Shown piece after piece: positions 25,211-33,919 of a DNA stretch of 47,319 nucleotides; the first letter of the stretch is position 1; the number at the start of each line of letters is the position of its first letter. Below the pieces are notes generated by a model. It made no database searches and had not been told where the DNA came from. It saw only the letters and a program-made list of their open reading frames with translations. The translations under genes and the position numbers were made by a program. This stretch comes from Nitrospirae bacterium JdFR-86. Its GTDB lineage: Bacteria; Nitrospirota; Thermodesulfovibrionia; Thermodesulfovibrionales; JdFR-86. The stretch is from the NCBI GenBank assembly GCA_002011815.1, contig MTOV01000007.1, positions 88,152 to 135,470 on the forward strand, written 5' to 3'.

Positions 25211-25216
25211 CTTTTT

Positions 25217-25246
25217 AATATAAAAGATTGCTTAAGGGGTGTTCAA
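25217..25246 (-). promoter_or_regulatory. Predicted mnmG promoter
   Basis: On the minus strand, TTGAAC (25241-25246) and TATATT (25217-25222) with an 18-base spacer. The -10 ends six bases before the ATG, so transcription would begin at or next to the start codon. Confidence 0.55.
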
Positions 25247-25309
25247 ACCGGAAAGCGAAAACAGAGGGTTTATGTCCCTGAAAGGCTGCTGTGCCAGAGC
25301 CACAGGCTT

Positions 25310-25645
25310 TTAGGCTTCAAGGGCTTTCTTCTTTTCTTCAAACTCCTGTTTGTCTATTTCGCCTCTGGCGTATCTTTTCTTGAGTATCTCCATTGCAGAG
25401 TCTTCTGGTTTTGCTTCCCTGGCTTCGGGTTTTGTTGATACTACAACCCAGCGAATGAGAAAAACGAGGCCGACGAGTATTGCTATCCAGAAGACAGCCA
25501 TCAGGATTGTTCCGAACCATCCCATTCCATAGCCCCAGCCCATCATGCCGGGACCGTAACCCCAACCCGTCATTCCCGGTCCCTGCGCATAGGAGACTGA
25601 AGCCGTAAGTAATACTGCTGACGTTGTGATTAATGCCTTTTTCAT
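25310..25645 (-). CDS. SHOCT-domain small membrane protein
   Basis: 111 residues from the ATG at 25645, which follows AGGAGGAGC; a longer reading from 25678 lacks a ribosome site. A signal-like helix (KKALITTSAVLLTASVSYA) is followed by a tandem Gly/Met/Trp/Tyr-rich stretch (GPGMTGWGY, then GPGMMGWGY), one transmembrane helix (TILMAVFWIAILVGLVFLIRW) and a C-terminal SHOCT motif (EILKKRYARGEIDKQEFEEKK). SHOCT proteins are small oligomerisation modules, often beside metal or stress genes. The Met/Trp-rich stretch resembles that of the Spy-like protein at 21350. A minus-strand TTGACA lies at 25692-25697, with a weak -10 near 25670. Confidence 0.85.
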   Translation of the reverse strand: MKKALITTSAVLLTASVSYAQGPGMTGWGYGPGMMGWGYGMGWFGTILMAVFWIAILVGLVFLIRWVVVSTKPEAREAKPEDSAMEILKKRYARGEIDKQEFEEKKKALEA

Positions 25646-25853
25646 GGTTTTTGCTCCTCCTGAGTTACTGAATATCAAAGAACAACCGTGTTGTCAAGCA
25701 GAAGAGGAAATCTCATCAGAAAGTTTGTTAGCATAAAGCATGAAAGCAAAGGCAGGGCTTTCGTTCAGGGAAGGCAGGGAGTCGTTTGAAAAGACAAAAA
25801 GCAGCATGCTTTGCAGTTGTAAAGGAAATTGCAATTAGGTATTTGAAGTCACC

Positions 25854-27155
25854 TTGAGGCTTAAGTGCATTCTTATCAACCCCTGGGTTTATGACTTTGC
25901 GGCGATGAACCTGTGGTCAAGACCACTGGGACTCCTCAAGGTCGCAGAGTATATGAGCCGCTTTGACATCGACCTGAAGCTCATCGACTGCACAGAAATA
26001 TTCAAAGAGAAACAATACGGCACAGGAAAGTATCCATACGAGGTGGTTGAAAAACCAGAGGTCTTAAAGCCCGTTCCAAGACGTTTCAAGCGTTATGGTA
26101 TGGCAACAGAGGAGTTTAAAGAAAGATTTAAAAACCAGCTTCCGTGTGATTTTGTGTTTGTTACTTCCCTGATGTCTTACTGGTATCCCGGGGTGCAGAG
26201 TGCAATAGAGCTTGTCAGGTCTTTGTCACCTCATACACCGGTAATCCTCGGTGGGATTTATGCCACGCTTTATCATAAGCATGCAGGGGAGCATTCAGGT
26301 GCAGACTTTATATACAGAGGGCGCATAAACGAAGGCATAAAATTTGCGCTTCAGACCTTTGGCTTCAGGCTCAGGGAAAAATCCACACCCCGGCCGTATT
26401 ACAAACTCAATTTGTATAGTGCATATCCGTTTGCGCCTCTTCTTACCTCAGAGGGCTGTCCATACAGATGCTCTTACTGTGCATCAGCTGTTCTTTCCGG
26501 AAGGTTTGTCCAGAGGTCACCGTCCGAAGTGGTAACTGAGATAAGAGAACTTTACGATGCAGGAGTAAGGGACTATGCATTTTACGATGATGCCCTTCTT
26601 GTGAATAAAGACAGTCACATCAAGGTTGTCCTGAAAGAACTGGTTGAATCAGGGCTGCATGTTCGTTTTCATTGTCCGAACGGTCTTCATGCCGGACTTA
26701 TTGATGATGAGCTTGCGTATTTGATGAGGAGGTCAGGGTTTACGACCCTGAGGCTCAGCCTTGAGACAGTGGATGAAAAAAGGCAGGCTGCCACAGGCGG
26801 AAAGGTCACCAGGGAGCAGCTTGTCTCAGCAGTAAGGATTCTTAAAAAGCACGGTTTTGGTAAAGAGCACATAGGGGTTTATTTAATGTATGGTCTTCCG
26901 GGACAGCCTCTTGAGGAAGTAAAAGAAGGCGTGGAGTTTCTTAAAACCCTTGGGGTGAGGATTAACCTCACTGAGTTTTCTCCCATTCCAGGCACACAGT
27001 GCTGGGAAGAACTTAAAGAGCAGGGTGTTATAACCGATGATATAGATCCGCTTGTTACCAACAATACGGTTTTTTCCCTTCTTTTTTCAGATTACGACTG
27101 GGACAAACTCGAAGCACTTAAACAGGATGTAAAAAAGTATAACAGAAGCGGTTAA
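25854..27155 (+). CDS. B12-binding-type radical SAM protein
   Basis: 433 residues with a TTG start; the next ATG is 17 codons later and would remove conserved N-terminal sequence, so the TTG is retained. An N-terminal cobalamin-binding-like Rossmann domain (about 1-165) lacks the DxHxxG cobalamin motif. The radical SAM domain has the CxxxCxxC cluster motif in SEGCPYRCSYCASAVLSGRF, and the usual GLPGQPLEEV and FSPIPGTQCWEEL segments. The class acts on diverse substrates, often lipids, hopanoids or tRNA; nothing here fixes the substrate. It stands alone, flanked by minus-strand genes. Confidence 0.85.
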   Translation: MRLKCILINPWVYDFAAMNLWSRPLGLLKVAEYMSRFDIDLKLIDCTEIFKEKQYGTGKYPYEVVEKPEVLKPVPRRFKRYGMATEEFKERFKNQLPCDFVFVTSLMSYWYPGVQSAIELVRSLSPHTPVILGGIYATLYHKHAGEHSGADFIYRGRINEGIKFALQTFGFRLREKSTPRPYYKLNLYSAYPFAPLLTSEGCPYRCSYCASAVLSGRFVQRSPSEVVTEIRELYDAGVRDYAFYDDALLVNKDSHIKVVLKELVESGLHVRFHCPNGLHAGLIDDELAYLMRRSGFTTLRLSLETVDEKRQAATGGKVTREQLVSAVRILKKHGFGKEHIGVYLMYGLPGQPLEEVKEGVEFLKTLGVRINLTEFSPIPGTQCWEELKEQGVITDDIDPLVTNNTVFSLLFSDYDWDKLEALKQDVKKYNRSG

Positions 27156-27215
27156 AAACACATTGGCTTAATGCGGAAAGTTGTGTGGACAAAGTAAGAA
27201 GGCGGTAAAGAGCCT

Positions 27216-28721
27216 TTATCTGTTCTGTTTGTCGAGCAGCCTCAGAAATGCCTCAACTGCCTCAGGGTCGAATTGCGAGCCTGCATGTCTTGTAAGTTCT
27301 GACACTGCATACTGAATGCCGGGTGAGATTCTATATGGCCTGTCTGTAGTCATTGCATCGAATGAATCAGCCACATGGAGTATTCTTGCGCAGAGGGGAA
27401 TCTCTTTTCTCTTGAGTCCGTCAGGGTATCCTTTTCCGTCAACCCGTTCGTGATGGTGTCTGACTAATGCAGCTATTTCTTCCAGTTGTCTTATGTTTTT
27501 AAGGATTGTTTCTCCATAAACAGGGTGTTTTTTTACCTTTTCGAATTCTTCTTCCGTAAGTCTTACGGGTTTATCCTGGAGGTGGTCGTAAGTGCCTATT
27601 TTCCCGATGTCATGCAGCAGTCCTGCAAGATGGACGCTTTTTATAATTTTTTCGTCAAGACCCATCTCGATTGCAATGTGTTTTGCATACGTGCTTACAC
27701 GTTCGGAATGACCTTTCATCCACAGACTCTTTGCATCAACAGCATGCACGAATGCTCTTATAGTAGAGTCGAACATAGCCTGCTGCTCATTGTAGTGTCT
27801 CGCATTTTCAATAGCTGTTGCCGCCTGTCTGCCTATGAATTCAAGGAGTATCAAATCGTCTTTTGTAAATCGTCTTCCAGGTGTAAATCCGAATACTCCA
27901 AGCACACCAAGAGGTTTGTCCAGGGTGATTAGTGGGACGGCAAGGAGAACGTCTGGAGGCAGCAGGCAATTTTCGACAATGACAGACTGTCCTGTAGTGA
28001 TTATATCTTCTGTGATTTCATCAATACCTTTTTCAGCTATTGTCCTTTTGCCGGCCTCTGGCATATTGTGAAAGCAAGGATAACTGAGGGTGTTACGGTC
28101 TTTATCCAGCAGTGCTACTGTAGCAGCATCGGCATGCAGTGCAATTGCTGCGTCTTTTACAATTGTCTTAAGCACTTTTTCAGTCTCCAGAGAAGACGAA
28201 ATGTCCATGAATACACTGTTTAATACCTGAAGCTCAAACAGGTATCGTTTAATTTCATCTTCTGCCTGTTTGTGTCCGGTAATGTCATGAGCACAAACCG
28301 TTACCTTTGCAAATGTTCTCTCATAGCCTTCTGGAACAGACCACCTTACTGCAATGTGCTTTTTCTCTCCAGCCAGAGTCCGTATAACGCCTTCGCCTTC
28401 AAATATGGTCTTGCCCTCGGAAAGGGCAATGAGTTGTTCCTTGAACATGTCGTATGATTCCATACGGAAAATCTGGTTTAGATTTTCTATAAGTTCTTCT
28501 TTGCTTTCTGCTTTATACATCTGCAGGGTATATCTATTCACATCTATAACTTTTGTCATGGCTATACAGCGGGCTACAACCTCAGGATGGCTCTCAAGAT
28601 ACCTCCTCAGGTCTCTGACTCCTTCGGCTTTCAGCTCATCTATATATTTTTTGATGTCAGAGAAATCTACAATCCAGAGGGAAACCAGAAAATCGTTAAA
28701 TAAACTGTGATATTGTTGCAT
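27216..28721 (-). CDS. PAS-GAF-HD-GYP domain phosphodiesterase
   Basis: 501 residues. A PAS-type sensor (about 1-155, ending AHDITGHKQAEDE) is followed by GAF (about 180-320) and HD-GYP (about 335-497). The HD-GYP core has LLHDIGKIG, the HHHERVDGKGYPDGL signature and DAMTTDRPYR, with the ligands needed for a metal centre. Such proteins degrade cyclic di-GMP or related cyclic dinucleotides. No transmembrane helix is present, so it is cytoplasmic. The PAS domain begins almost at residue 1, shorter at its N-terminus than usual. A good minus-strand promoter lies at 28755-28783. Confidence 0.9.
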   Translation of the reverse strand: MQQYHSLFNDFLVSLWIVDFSDIKKYIDELKAEGVRDLRRYLESHPEVVARCIAMTKVIDVNRYTLQMYKAESKEELIENLNQIFRMESYDMFKEQLIALSEGKTIFEGEGVIRTLAGEKKHIAVRWSVPEGYERTFAKVTVCAHDITGHKQAEDEIKRYLFELQVLNSVFMDISSSLETEKVLKTIVKDAAIALHADAATVALLDKDRNTLSYPCFHNMPEAGKRTIAEKGIDEITEDIITTGQSVIVENCLLPPDVLLAVPLITLDKPLGVLGVFGFTPGRRFTKDDLILLEFIGRQAATAIENARHYNEQQAMFDSTIRAFVHAVDAKSLWMKGHSERVSTYAKHIAIEMGLDEKIIKSVHLAGLLHDIGKIGTYDHLQDKPVRLTEEEFEKVKKHPVYGETILKNIRQLEEIAALVRHHHERVDGKGYPDGLKRKEIPLCARILHVADSFDAMTTDRPYRISPGIQYAVSELTRHAGSQFDPEAVEAFLRLLDKQNR

Positions 28722-28754
28722 CGCCTAATACAATTATTAGTTGCAATTAGTGCG

Positions 28755-28783
28755 ATTATAGCACAGGTTGCCTGTTTAGACAA
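28755..28783 (-). promoter_or_regulatory. Promoter for the PAS-GAF-HD-GYP gene
   Basis: On the minus strand, TTGTCT (28778-28783) and TGC-TATAAT (28755-28760) with an exact 17-base spacer; the -10 is extended. It leaves a leader of about 30 bases. Confidence 0.6.
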
Positions 28784-28850
28784 TAGAGAATCAGAGCTGG
28801 ATGCGCTCTGGAGGCGAGATAGTGTTAAAAAGGGTCTCTCTCTGTTGTTG

Positions 28851-28859
28851 TGCTATAAT
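28851..28859 (+). promoter_or_regulatory. Extended -10 box for the Zn-ribbon/trpBA operon
   Basis: TGC followed by TATAAT (28854-28859) is a perfect extended -10, nine bases before the ATG at 28869. No -35 or Shine-Dalgarno is evident. The transcript would be almost leaderless. No trp attenuator fits before the first gene. Confidence 0.55.
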
Positions 28860-28868
28860 ATTTTCACT

Positions 28869-29072
28869 ATGGACAGGATAAAGGAGCTTTACACAGAGGG
28901 TCGAATTCCGCTTTGCCCTGTGTGTGGAAGGGAGCTTGAGGAGTCTGCATTTAAAGACGAAGGCTGGGATTGCAAATGCGGAGAGTTCATACCTCTTAAT
29001 CTTGCAATAAACCCGTTTGAGGGCTGCACTCACGGGCTTAACTGCAACTGCGGAAGGGAAAGAAGGCGGTGA
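28869..29072 (+). CDS. Small zinc-ribbon protein
   Basis: 67 residues from the ATG at 28869; the longer reading from 28707 crosses the promoter and is rejected. Cysteines lie at 16 and 19 (CPVCG), 35 and 37 (CKC), and 53, 59 and 61 near the end, so a zinc ribbon is likely. I do not recognise a named family. Its stop overlaps the trpB GTG by 4 bases (GTGA), so it leads the trpBA operon and may influence trpB translation by coupling. A role in tryptophan synthesis is not implied by the sequence. Confidence 0.7.
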   Translation: MDRIKELYTEGRIPLCPVCGRELEESAFKDEGWDCKCGEFIPLNLAINPFEGCTHGLNCNCGRERRR

Positions 29073-30244
29073 AGCGAGGCTATTTTGGTCTTTACGGCGG
29101 ACAATTTGTGCCTGAAACCCTCATGCCTGCCCTTAAAGAGCTTGAAGCAGCGTATCTGAGCTCAAAAAAAGACAAGGCTTTTCAGAAAGAACTTTCCGAA
29201 CTTCAGAAGACATACATAGGAAGACCGACCCCGCTTTACTTTGCCAAGAGGTTTACAGAGCATCTGGGCGGCGCAAAGATATATTTAAAAAGGGAGGACC
29301 TTGCCCATACCGGTGCCCACAAGATTAATAATGCACTGGGTCAGGCACTTCTTGCAAAGAGAATGGGCAAAAGCAGGGTGATTGCCGAGACTGGCGCAGG
29401 ACAGCACGGTGTTGCCACTGCAACAGGTGCAGCGCTTGTGGGTCTTGACTGCGAGATATACATGGGCACAGAGGACATGAAGCGTCAGGCGCTTAATGTC
29501 TTCAGAATGAGGCTTTTAGGTGCAAAGGTGATTGAAGTGCCCATAGGTTCAAGAACACTTAAAGATGCTATAAACGAAGCCCTTAGAGACTGGACTACAA
29601 ATGTGCGGAACACACACTATGTAATGGGCACGGTTTTCGGTCCGCATCCGTTTCCCTCGATGGTAAGGGACTTTCAATCAGTAATTGGAAAAGAGGCAAA
29701 GAAGCAGATATTAAGTGCCGAGGGACGCCTTCCTGACCTTCTGATTGCCTGTGTAGGTGGCGGAAGCAACTCTATCGGGCTTTTCCATGAGTTCTTAAAA
29801 GACGATGTAAATATGGTTGGTGTTGAGGCAGGTGGTCACGGCATCTCCTCAGGTGAGCATGCTGCAAGGTTTGCAGGCGGTTCAATAGGTGTGTTTCAGG
29901 GATGTAAGAGTTATCTTTTGCAGGATGAAGACGGCAATGTGCTGGGCACTCACTCGGTATCTGCAGGCCTTGATTACGCATCTGTCGGACCAGAGCACGC
30001 ATATCTGAAAGACTCAGGACGTATCCGTTATACTTATGCGACTGATGAAGAAGCACTCAGTGCATTTGAACTGTTGTCCAGAACAGAGGGCATCATCCCT
30101 GCGCTTGAATCCGCACATGCACTGGCAGAGGCAGTAAAGCTTGCGCCTAAAATGCCCAAAGACAGTATCATCATCATAAACCTCTCAGGCAGGGGCGACA
30201 AGGACGTGGAACACGTGGCAAGAATAAAAGGAGTGCATATCTAA
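29069..30244 (+). CDS. trpB: Tryptophan synthase beta subunit
   Basis: 391 residues, GTG start overlapping the Zn-ribbon gene by 4 bases. The PLP lysine is in [16 protein letters not shown]; the phosphate loop [10 protein letters not shown] and the [13 protein letters not shown] segment are conserved. It is the standard TrpB1 type, which joins indole and serine. It partners the trpA product encoded 4 bases downstream. Confidence 0.97.
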   Translation: MKRGYFGLYGGQFVPETLMPALKELEAAYLSSKKDKAFQKELSELQKTYIGRPTPLYFAKRFTEHLGGAKIYLKREDLAHTGAHKINNALGQALLAKRMGKSRVIAETGAGQHGVATATGAALVGLDCEIYMGTEDMKRQALNVFRMRLLGAKVIEVPIGSRTLKDAINEALRDWTTNVRNTHYVMGTVFGPHPFPSMVRDFQSVIGKEAKKQILSAEGRLPDLLIACVGGGSNSIGLFHEFLKDDVNMVGVEAGGHGISSGEHAARFAGGSIGVFQGCKSYLLQDEDGNVLGTHSVSAGLDYASVGPEHAYLKDSGRIRYTYATDEEALSAFELLSRTEGIIPALESAHALAEAVKLAPKMPKDSIIIINLSGRGDKDVEHVARIKGVHI

Positions 30245-30248
30245 TCCC

Positions 30249-31040
30249 ATGGCTTCATCACGAATAACAAAAACATTCAAAGCACTCAAAAAGCAGGGTA
30301 GAAAAGCCTTTATCCCTTATATAATGGCAGGAGACCCTTCCATTGAAAAAACCAAGGAATTAGTCCTTCTGCTTGAGGACTGCGGTGCAGACATAATAGA
30401 ACTCGGCGTGCCTTTTACAGACCCGCTTGCCGATGGTCCTCAAATCCAGAGGGCAGCAGAAAGAGCACTGGCAAACGGAGTAAGATTAAGACATGTAATA
30501 GCACTCGTAAAGGACTTGAGAAAATCCACATCTGTTCCGTTAATCCTCATGACATACTACAACCCGGTGTTCAAGTACGGCGAGGAGGCATTCATGAAGG
30601 ATGCTTCGGAAGCCGGTGTTGACGGCATTATAGTTCCTGACCTTCCGCCTGATGAGGCAGGTGTCCTTAGAAGGCTTTCAAAAAAACACGGCATTGATAC
30701 AATCTTTCTGCTTGCACCTACGTCAACACCAGAGAGAATAGAAACAGTGGTGAAAGCCTCAAGGGGGTTTATATACTATGTTTCGATAACAGGGATTACA
30801 GGGGCGAGGCTTCACCTGGGCTCATCACTAAAAGAGTCGATATCAAGGATAAGGAGTTTGACCGATAAACCTGTGGCTGTCGGCTTTGGCGTCAAGATGC
30901 CGGAGGAAGCCAGAGCAGTGTCAGGTATTGCAGACGGGGTTATAGTCGGCAGCGAAATAGTAAAGAGGATAAACAGCGAGCCACAGGACTTTTCCAAGCT
31001 CAAGGAGTATCTCCTAAGCCTCAGGGACGCAATCAGATAG
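30249..31040 (+). CDS. trpA: Tryptophan synthase alpha subunit
   Basis: 263 residues. The catalytic pair is visible: Glu in IIELGVPFTDPLADGPQIQRA (about residue 52) and the Asp shortly after it. YYNPVFKYG, VPDLPPDEAG and GFGVKMPEEA are family motifs. It cleaves indole-3-glycerol phosphate and channels indole to TrpB. The next gene starts 2 bases after its stop. Confidence 0.97.
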   Translation: MASSRITKTFKALKKQGRKAFIPYIMAGDPSIEKTKELVLLLEDCGADIIELGVPFTDPLADGPQIQRAAERALANGVRLRHVIALVKDLRKSTSVPLILMTYYNPVFKYGEEAFMKDASEAGVDGIIVPDLPPDEAGVLRRLSKKHGIDTIFLLAPTSTPERIETVVKASRGFIYYVSITGITGARLHLGSSLKESISRIRSLTDKPVAVGFGVKMPEEARAVSGIADGVIVGSEIVKRINSEPQDFSKLKEYLLSLRDAIR

Positions 31041-31042
31041 TC

Positions 31043-32125
31043 ATGTCCGACAAGGTCGAACAGCTTAATGCATTGATAGAGCTTACGGCTCTGATAAACT
31101 CGAGTCTTGACACACAGGAGATAAGGAAACGGGCTATAGAGGCAGCTACCAAGCTCATGGACGCAGAGGCAGGAAGCCTTCTGCTTGTTGATCAGGAGAC
31201 AGGGGAGCTTTTCTTTGAGATTGCCATTGGAGAAAAAGGCAACAGGCTCAAGGAAGTAAGGCTGGAGAAAGGTCAGGGCATTGCCGGCTGGGTTGCTGAA
31301 AACAAACAGCCTGTAATCATCCACGATGTCAGCTCAGACCCAAGATTCTTCAAAGGTGCGGATGAAAAAAGCGAATTTGTCACAAAAGACATGCTCTGCG
31401 TGCCTGTTATGACAAAGGAGAAGATACTAGGAGTGCTTCAGGTGATAAATAAGAAACACGGAAAATTCGATGAAGAGGATAAGGAAATTCTTGTTGCCCT
31501 TGCAAACCAGGTGGCAGTGGCAATAGAGAATGCAAATCTTTATGAAGAGCTGAAAGAGACTTTCTACGGCACGGCACAGGCACTTGCCGAGACTATTGAA
31601 AAAAGAGACCCGTACACAGGCGGGCATACAAAGCGGGTTATGAACTACAGTCTTGCCATCGGCAGATATCTGGGGCTTGACAAGACGGAGATGGACAATT
31701 TAAAACTTGCAGCAATACTGCATGACATCGGAAAGATTGGAATCAGGGACAACGTTCTTCTGAAGGAAGACAGGCTTACCCCAGAGGAGTTTGAGTCCAT
31801 GAATATGCACACAAGCTATGGTGCAGAGATTCTTGAGCATATAAAACAGCTTAAGAGCGTCATTCCGGGTGTGAAAGGACATCATGAAAAATACGATGGC
31901 ACAGGCTATCCCGACGGACTGAAAGGCACTGAGATTCCACTTGCAGCACGCATTATAGCAGTTGCCGACACATTCGACGCCATGACAACAGACAGACCCT
32001 ACAGAAAAGCCCTCAGCGCCGAAGCCGCATTCAATGAACTGAAAAAATTTGCAGGCAAACAGTTCGACCCTGAAGTTGTCGAGGCGTTCTTCAAGGCGTG
32101 GAAGGAGATGGAGATAATAGTATGA
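31043..32125 (+). CDS. GAF-HD-GYP domain phosphodiesterase
   Basis: 360 residues. A GAF domain (about 5-165, with DAEAGSLLLVDQETGELFF and GQGIAGWV) is followed by HD-GYP (about 180-355) with LHDIGKIGI, HHEKYDGTGYPDGL and DAMTTDRPYR. It is expected to hydrolyse a cyclic dinucleotide, sensing a small ligand through GAF. It begins 2 bases after trpA and its stop overlaps the next start by 4 bases (ATGA), so it is translated as part of the trp-acc cluster. Insertion of a signalling gene between trpA and accD is unusual compared with the common trpBA-accD-folC order. Confidence 0.92.
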   Translation: MSDKVEQLNALIELTALINSSLDTQEIRKRAIEAATKLMDAEAGSLLLVDQETGELFFEIAIGEKGNRLKEVRLEKGQGIAGWVAENKQPVIIHDVSSDPRFFKGADEKSEFVTKDMLCVPVMTKEKILGVLQVINKKHGKFDEEDKEILVALANQVAVAIENANLYEELKETFYGTAQALAETIEKRDPYTGGHTKRVMNYSLAIGRYLGLDKTEMDNLKLAAILHDIGKIGIRDNVLLKEDRLTPEEFESMNMHTSYGAEILEHIKQLKSVIPGVKGHHEKYDGTGYPDGLKGTEIPLAARIIAVADTFDAMTTDRPYRKALSAEAAFNELKKFAGKQFDPEVVEAFFKAWKEMEIIV

Positions 32126-32886
32126 GAATCAGGGTTCTCGGTTCATCAGGTGCGGAGTTCCCAAATTTCAATCTGCCTGCATTCCTCATAGACGACTCTT
32201 TGCTTCTTGACGCAGGCACTATAGGAGCTGTGCTCGATGAAAACGCACAGTGGAAAATAAAGCACATCCTGCTTACACACGCCCACCTCGATCATATAAG
32301 AGGAATACCGTTTCTTGCAGACAATATAATAATAAAGAATAAGAGACACAGGGTCACTGTTATTGGAATATCTCCTGTGCTTAAGAGTTTGAAAAGCCAT
32401 CTCCTTAATGATAAAGTCTGGCCTGATTTTACTTCCATACCGAATATAGCCAACAGCGTGCTCAGGCTGAAAAGCATAAAAGTGGGAAAGACAATCAGAG
32501 TCGGCGACTACAAGGTCACTGCTTACAGGGTGAATCATTCGGTTTCTGCTGTAGGCTATATTATTGAAAGCAAAGAAGGCAAAAGACTCCTTTATACAGG
32601 TGACACAGGACCGACAGAGGCAATATGGAAAGAGACCAAAATACCTGTTGACTGTGTTATAGTAGAAGTTTCGATGCCCAATAGCATGAGGGATATGGCT
32701 GTAAAGACGGGCCATCTGACACCACAGTTGCTTATGGAGGAGATAAAGAAGATGCGGCATATTCCGCGCAGGATACTTGTTACGCATCCCAAGCCGCAGT
32801 ATCTTAAGAGAATAAAGACTGAGGTTGAGCGTCTGGGCATGAAAAACATAAAGATACTATCTGATGGAGATGTATATAAAATATAG
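32122..32886 (+). CDS. Metallo-beta-lactamase-fold, class II cyclic-nucleotide-phosphodiesterase-like protein
   Basis: 254 residues from the ATG at 32122 (ATGA overlap with the HD-GYP gene); a start at 32098 would add eight unlikely residues. The metal motif THAHLDHIRG, the later metal Asp in YTGDTGPTEAIW, and the histidines in KTGHLTPQ and VTHPKPQ mark a complete di-metal hydrolase. The layout is that of class II 3',5'-cyclic-nucleotide phosphodiesterases (CpdP/PDE1 type) rather than RNase Z. The nucleotide acted on is unknown. Its coupling to an HD-GYP gene suggests paired second-messenger turnover. No signal peptide is seen. Confidence 0.8.
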   Translation: MRIRVLGSSGAEFPNFNLPAFLIDDSLLLDAGTIGAVLDENAQWKIKHILLTHAHLDHIRGIPFLADNIIIKNKRHRVTVIGISPVLKSLKSHLLNDKVWPDFTSIPNIANSVLRLKSIKVGKTIRVGDYKVTAYRVNHSVSAVGYIIESKEGKRLLYTGDTGPTEAIWKETKIPVDCVIVEVSMPNSMRDMAVKTGHLTPQLLMEEIKKMRHIPRRILVTHPKPQYLKRIKTEVERLGMKNIKILSDGDVYKI

Positions 32887-32894
32887 GTTTACTT

Positions 32895-33731
32895 ATGGCA
32901 TGGTTTAAAAGGACAAAAGACCACGGACTGAAGACAGTAAAAATACCTGAGGGGCTGTGGGTCAAGTGCGACAGCTGTAAAGAGATAATCTACAAGAAGG
33001 AGATAGACAGAAACCTCAAGGTATGTCCCAAGTGCAACTACCACTTCCGGATAAACGCTAATGAGAGGGTTAAGCTTCTTGCAGACGAAGGCACTTTCAC
33101 CGAGATTAACCCTGATATAACCTCAGCTGATCCGCTTCAGTTCAAAGACTCTATGTCATACGCAGAGAGGCTCAAAGACAATCAGAAAAAAAGCGGACTT
33201 AAAGAGGCAGTCATTTCAGGCAAGGCGAAGATAAACGGGCATGACGTTGTTCTGGTGATAATGGACTTTGCCTTTATGGGCGGTAGCATGGGCTCTGCAG
33301 TAGGGGAGAAGATAGTAAGGGCGGCAGAGTTGGCACTTGAGGAAAAAATCCCGCTTATTGCGGTCTCCTCTTCCGGCGGGGCAAGAATGCAGGAGGGGAT
33401 TTACTCGCTTATGCAGATGGCAAAGGTCTCTGCTGCCATCGGAAAACTGAAGGACGCTGCAGTCCCTTATATATCAGTCATTTCAGACCCTACGTTCGGT
33501 GGTGTTACCGCAAGCTTTGCAATGCTAGGAGACATTATAATCGCTGAACCACGAAGCCTTATCGGCTTTGCCGGTCCACGCGTTATAGAGCAGACAATAA
33601 AGCAGCAGCTTCCGGACAATTTCCAGAGGGCAGAGTTTCTGCTTGAGCACGGCCTTATAGACATGATAGTCGAACGAAAAGACATGAAAGCCACGTTGGC
33701 AAAGCTCATCGAACACCTCAAGGGGGCATAG
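32895..33731 (+). CDS. accD: Acetyl-CoA carboxylase carboxyltransferase beta subunit
   Basis: 278 residues. The N-terminal zinc ribbon has VKCDSCKEIIY and VCPKCNYHFR. The crotonase-like core has DFAFMGGSMGSAVGEKI, SSSGGARMQEG and FGGVTASFAMLGDI. It transfers carboxyl to acetyl-CoA with AccA. The start follows the phosphodiesterase gene by 8 bases. Length is normal. Confidence 0.96.
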   Translation: MAWFKRTKDHGLKTVKIPEGLWVKCDSCKEIIYKKEIDRNLKVCPKCNYHFRINANERVKLLADEGTFTEINPDITSADPLQFKDSMSYAERLKDNQKKSGLKEAVISGKAKINGHDVVLVIMDFAFMGGSMGSAVGEKIVRAAELALEEKIPLIAVSSSGGARMQEGIYSLMQMAKVSAAIGKLKDAAVPYISVISDPTFGGVTASFAMLGDIIIAEPRSLIGFAGPRVIEQTIKQQLPDNFQRAEFLLEHGLIDMIVERKDMKATLAKLIEHLKGA

Positions 33732-33906
33732 ACCCTACGACCTCAGACACTGCAAATTCGTCCCTCCGGGAACGCTCTCTTCACCAACAGGGGTCAAAAA
33801 TTTTGTAATGTCGCTCAAGGCATTTTCCAGCCTGTGCCTTTAAGCCTGAATTTTGAATTGCTGCCATTTATGACCTTTTGTCATGACTCCGGCATGCAAT
33901 TTAAGT

Positions 33907-33912
33907 TAAAAT
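33907..33912 (+). promoter_or_regulatory. -10 box for folC, in the accD-folC gap
   Basis: TAAAAT ends seven bases before the folC ATG and no Shine-Dalgarno is present. The rest of the 188-base gap (33732-33919) holds no gene; it contains only a small palindrome, ATGAC-ctttt-GTCAT, at 33870-33884, a possible operator. Confidence 0.4.
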
Positions 33913-33919
33913 CTCCTGC

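Noticed and set aside
28707-28868. Upstream extension of the 67-residue zinc-ribbon gene
   Set aside because: The extension covers promoter sequence for both neighbouring genes and translates to unrelated hydrophobic sequence; the ATG at 28869 fits the extended -10 box and the cysteine motif.
33732-33919. Possible small RNA or riboswitch before folC
   Set aside because: Only a 5-pair palindrome and a -10 box are visible; no conserved riboswitch core was recognised.
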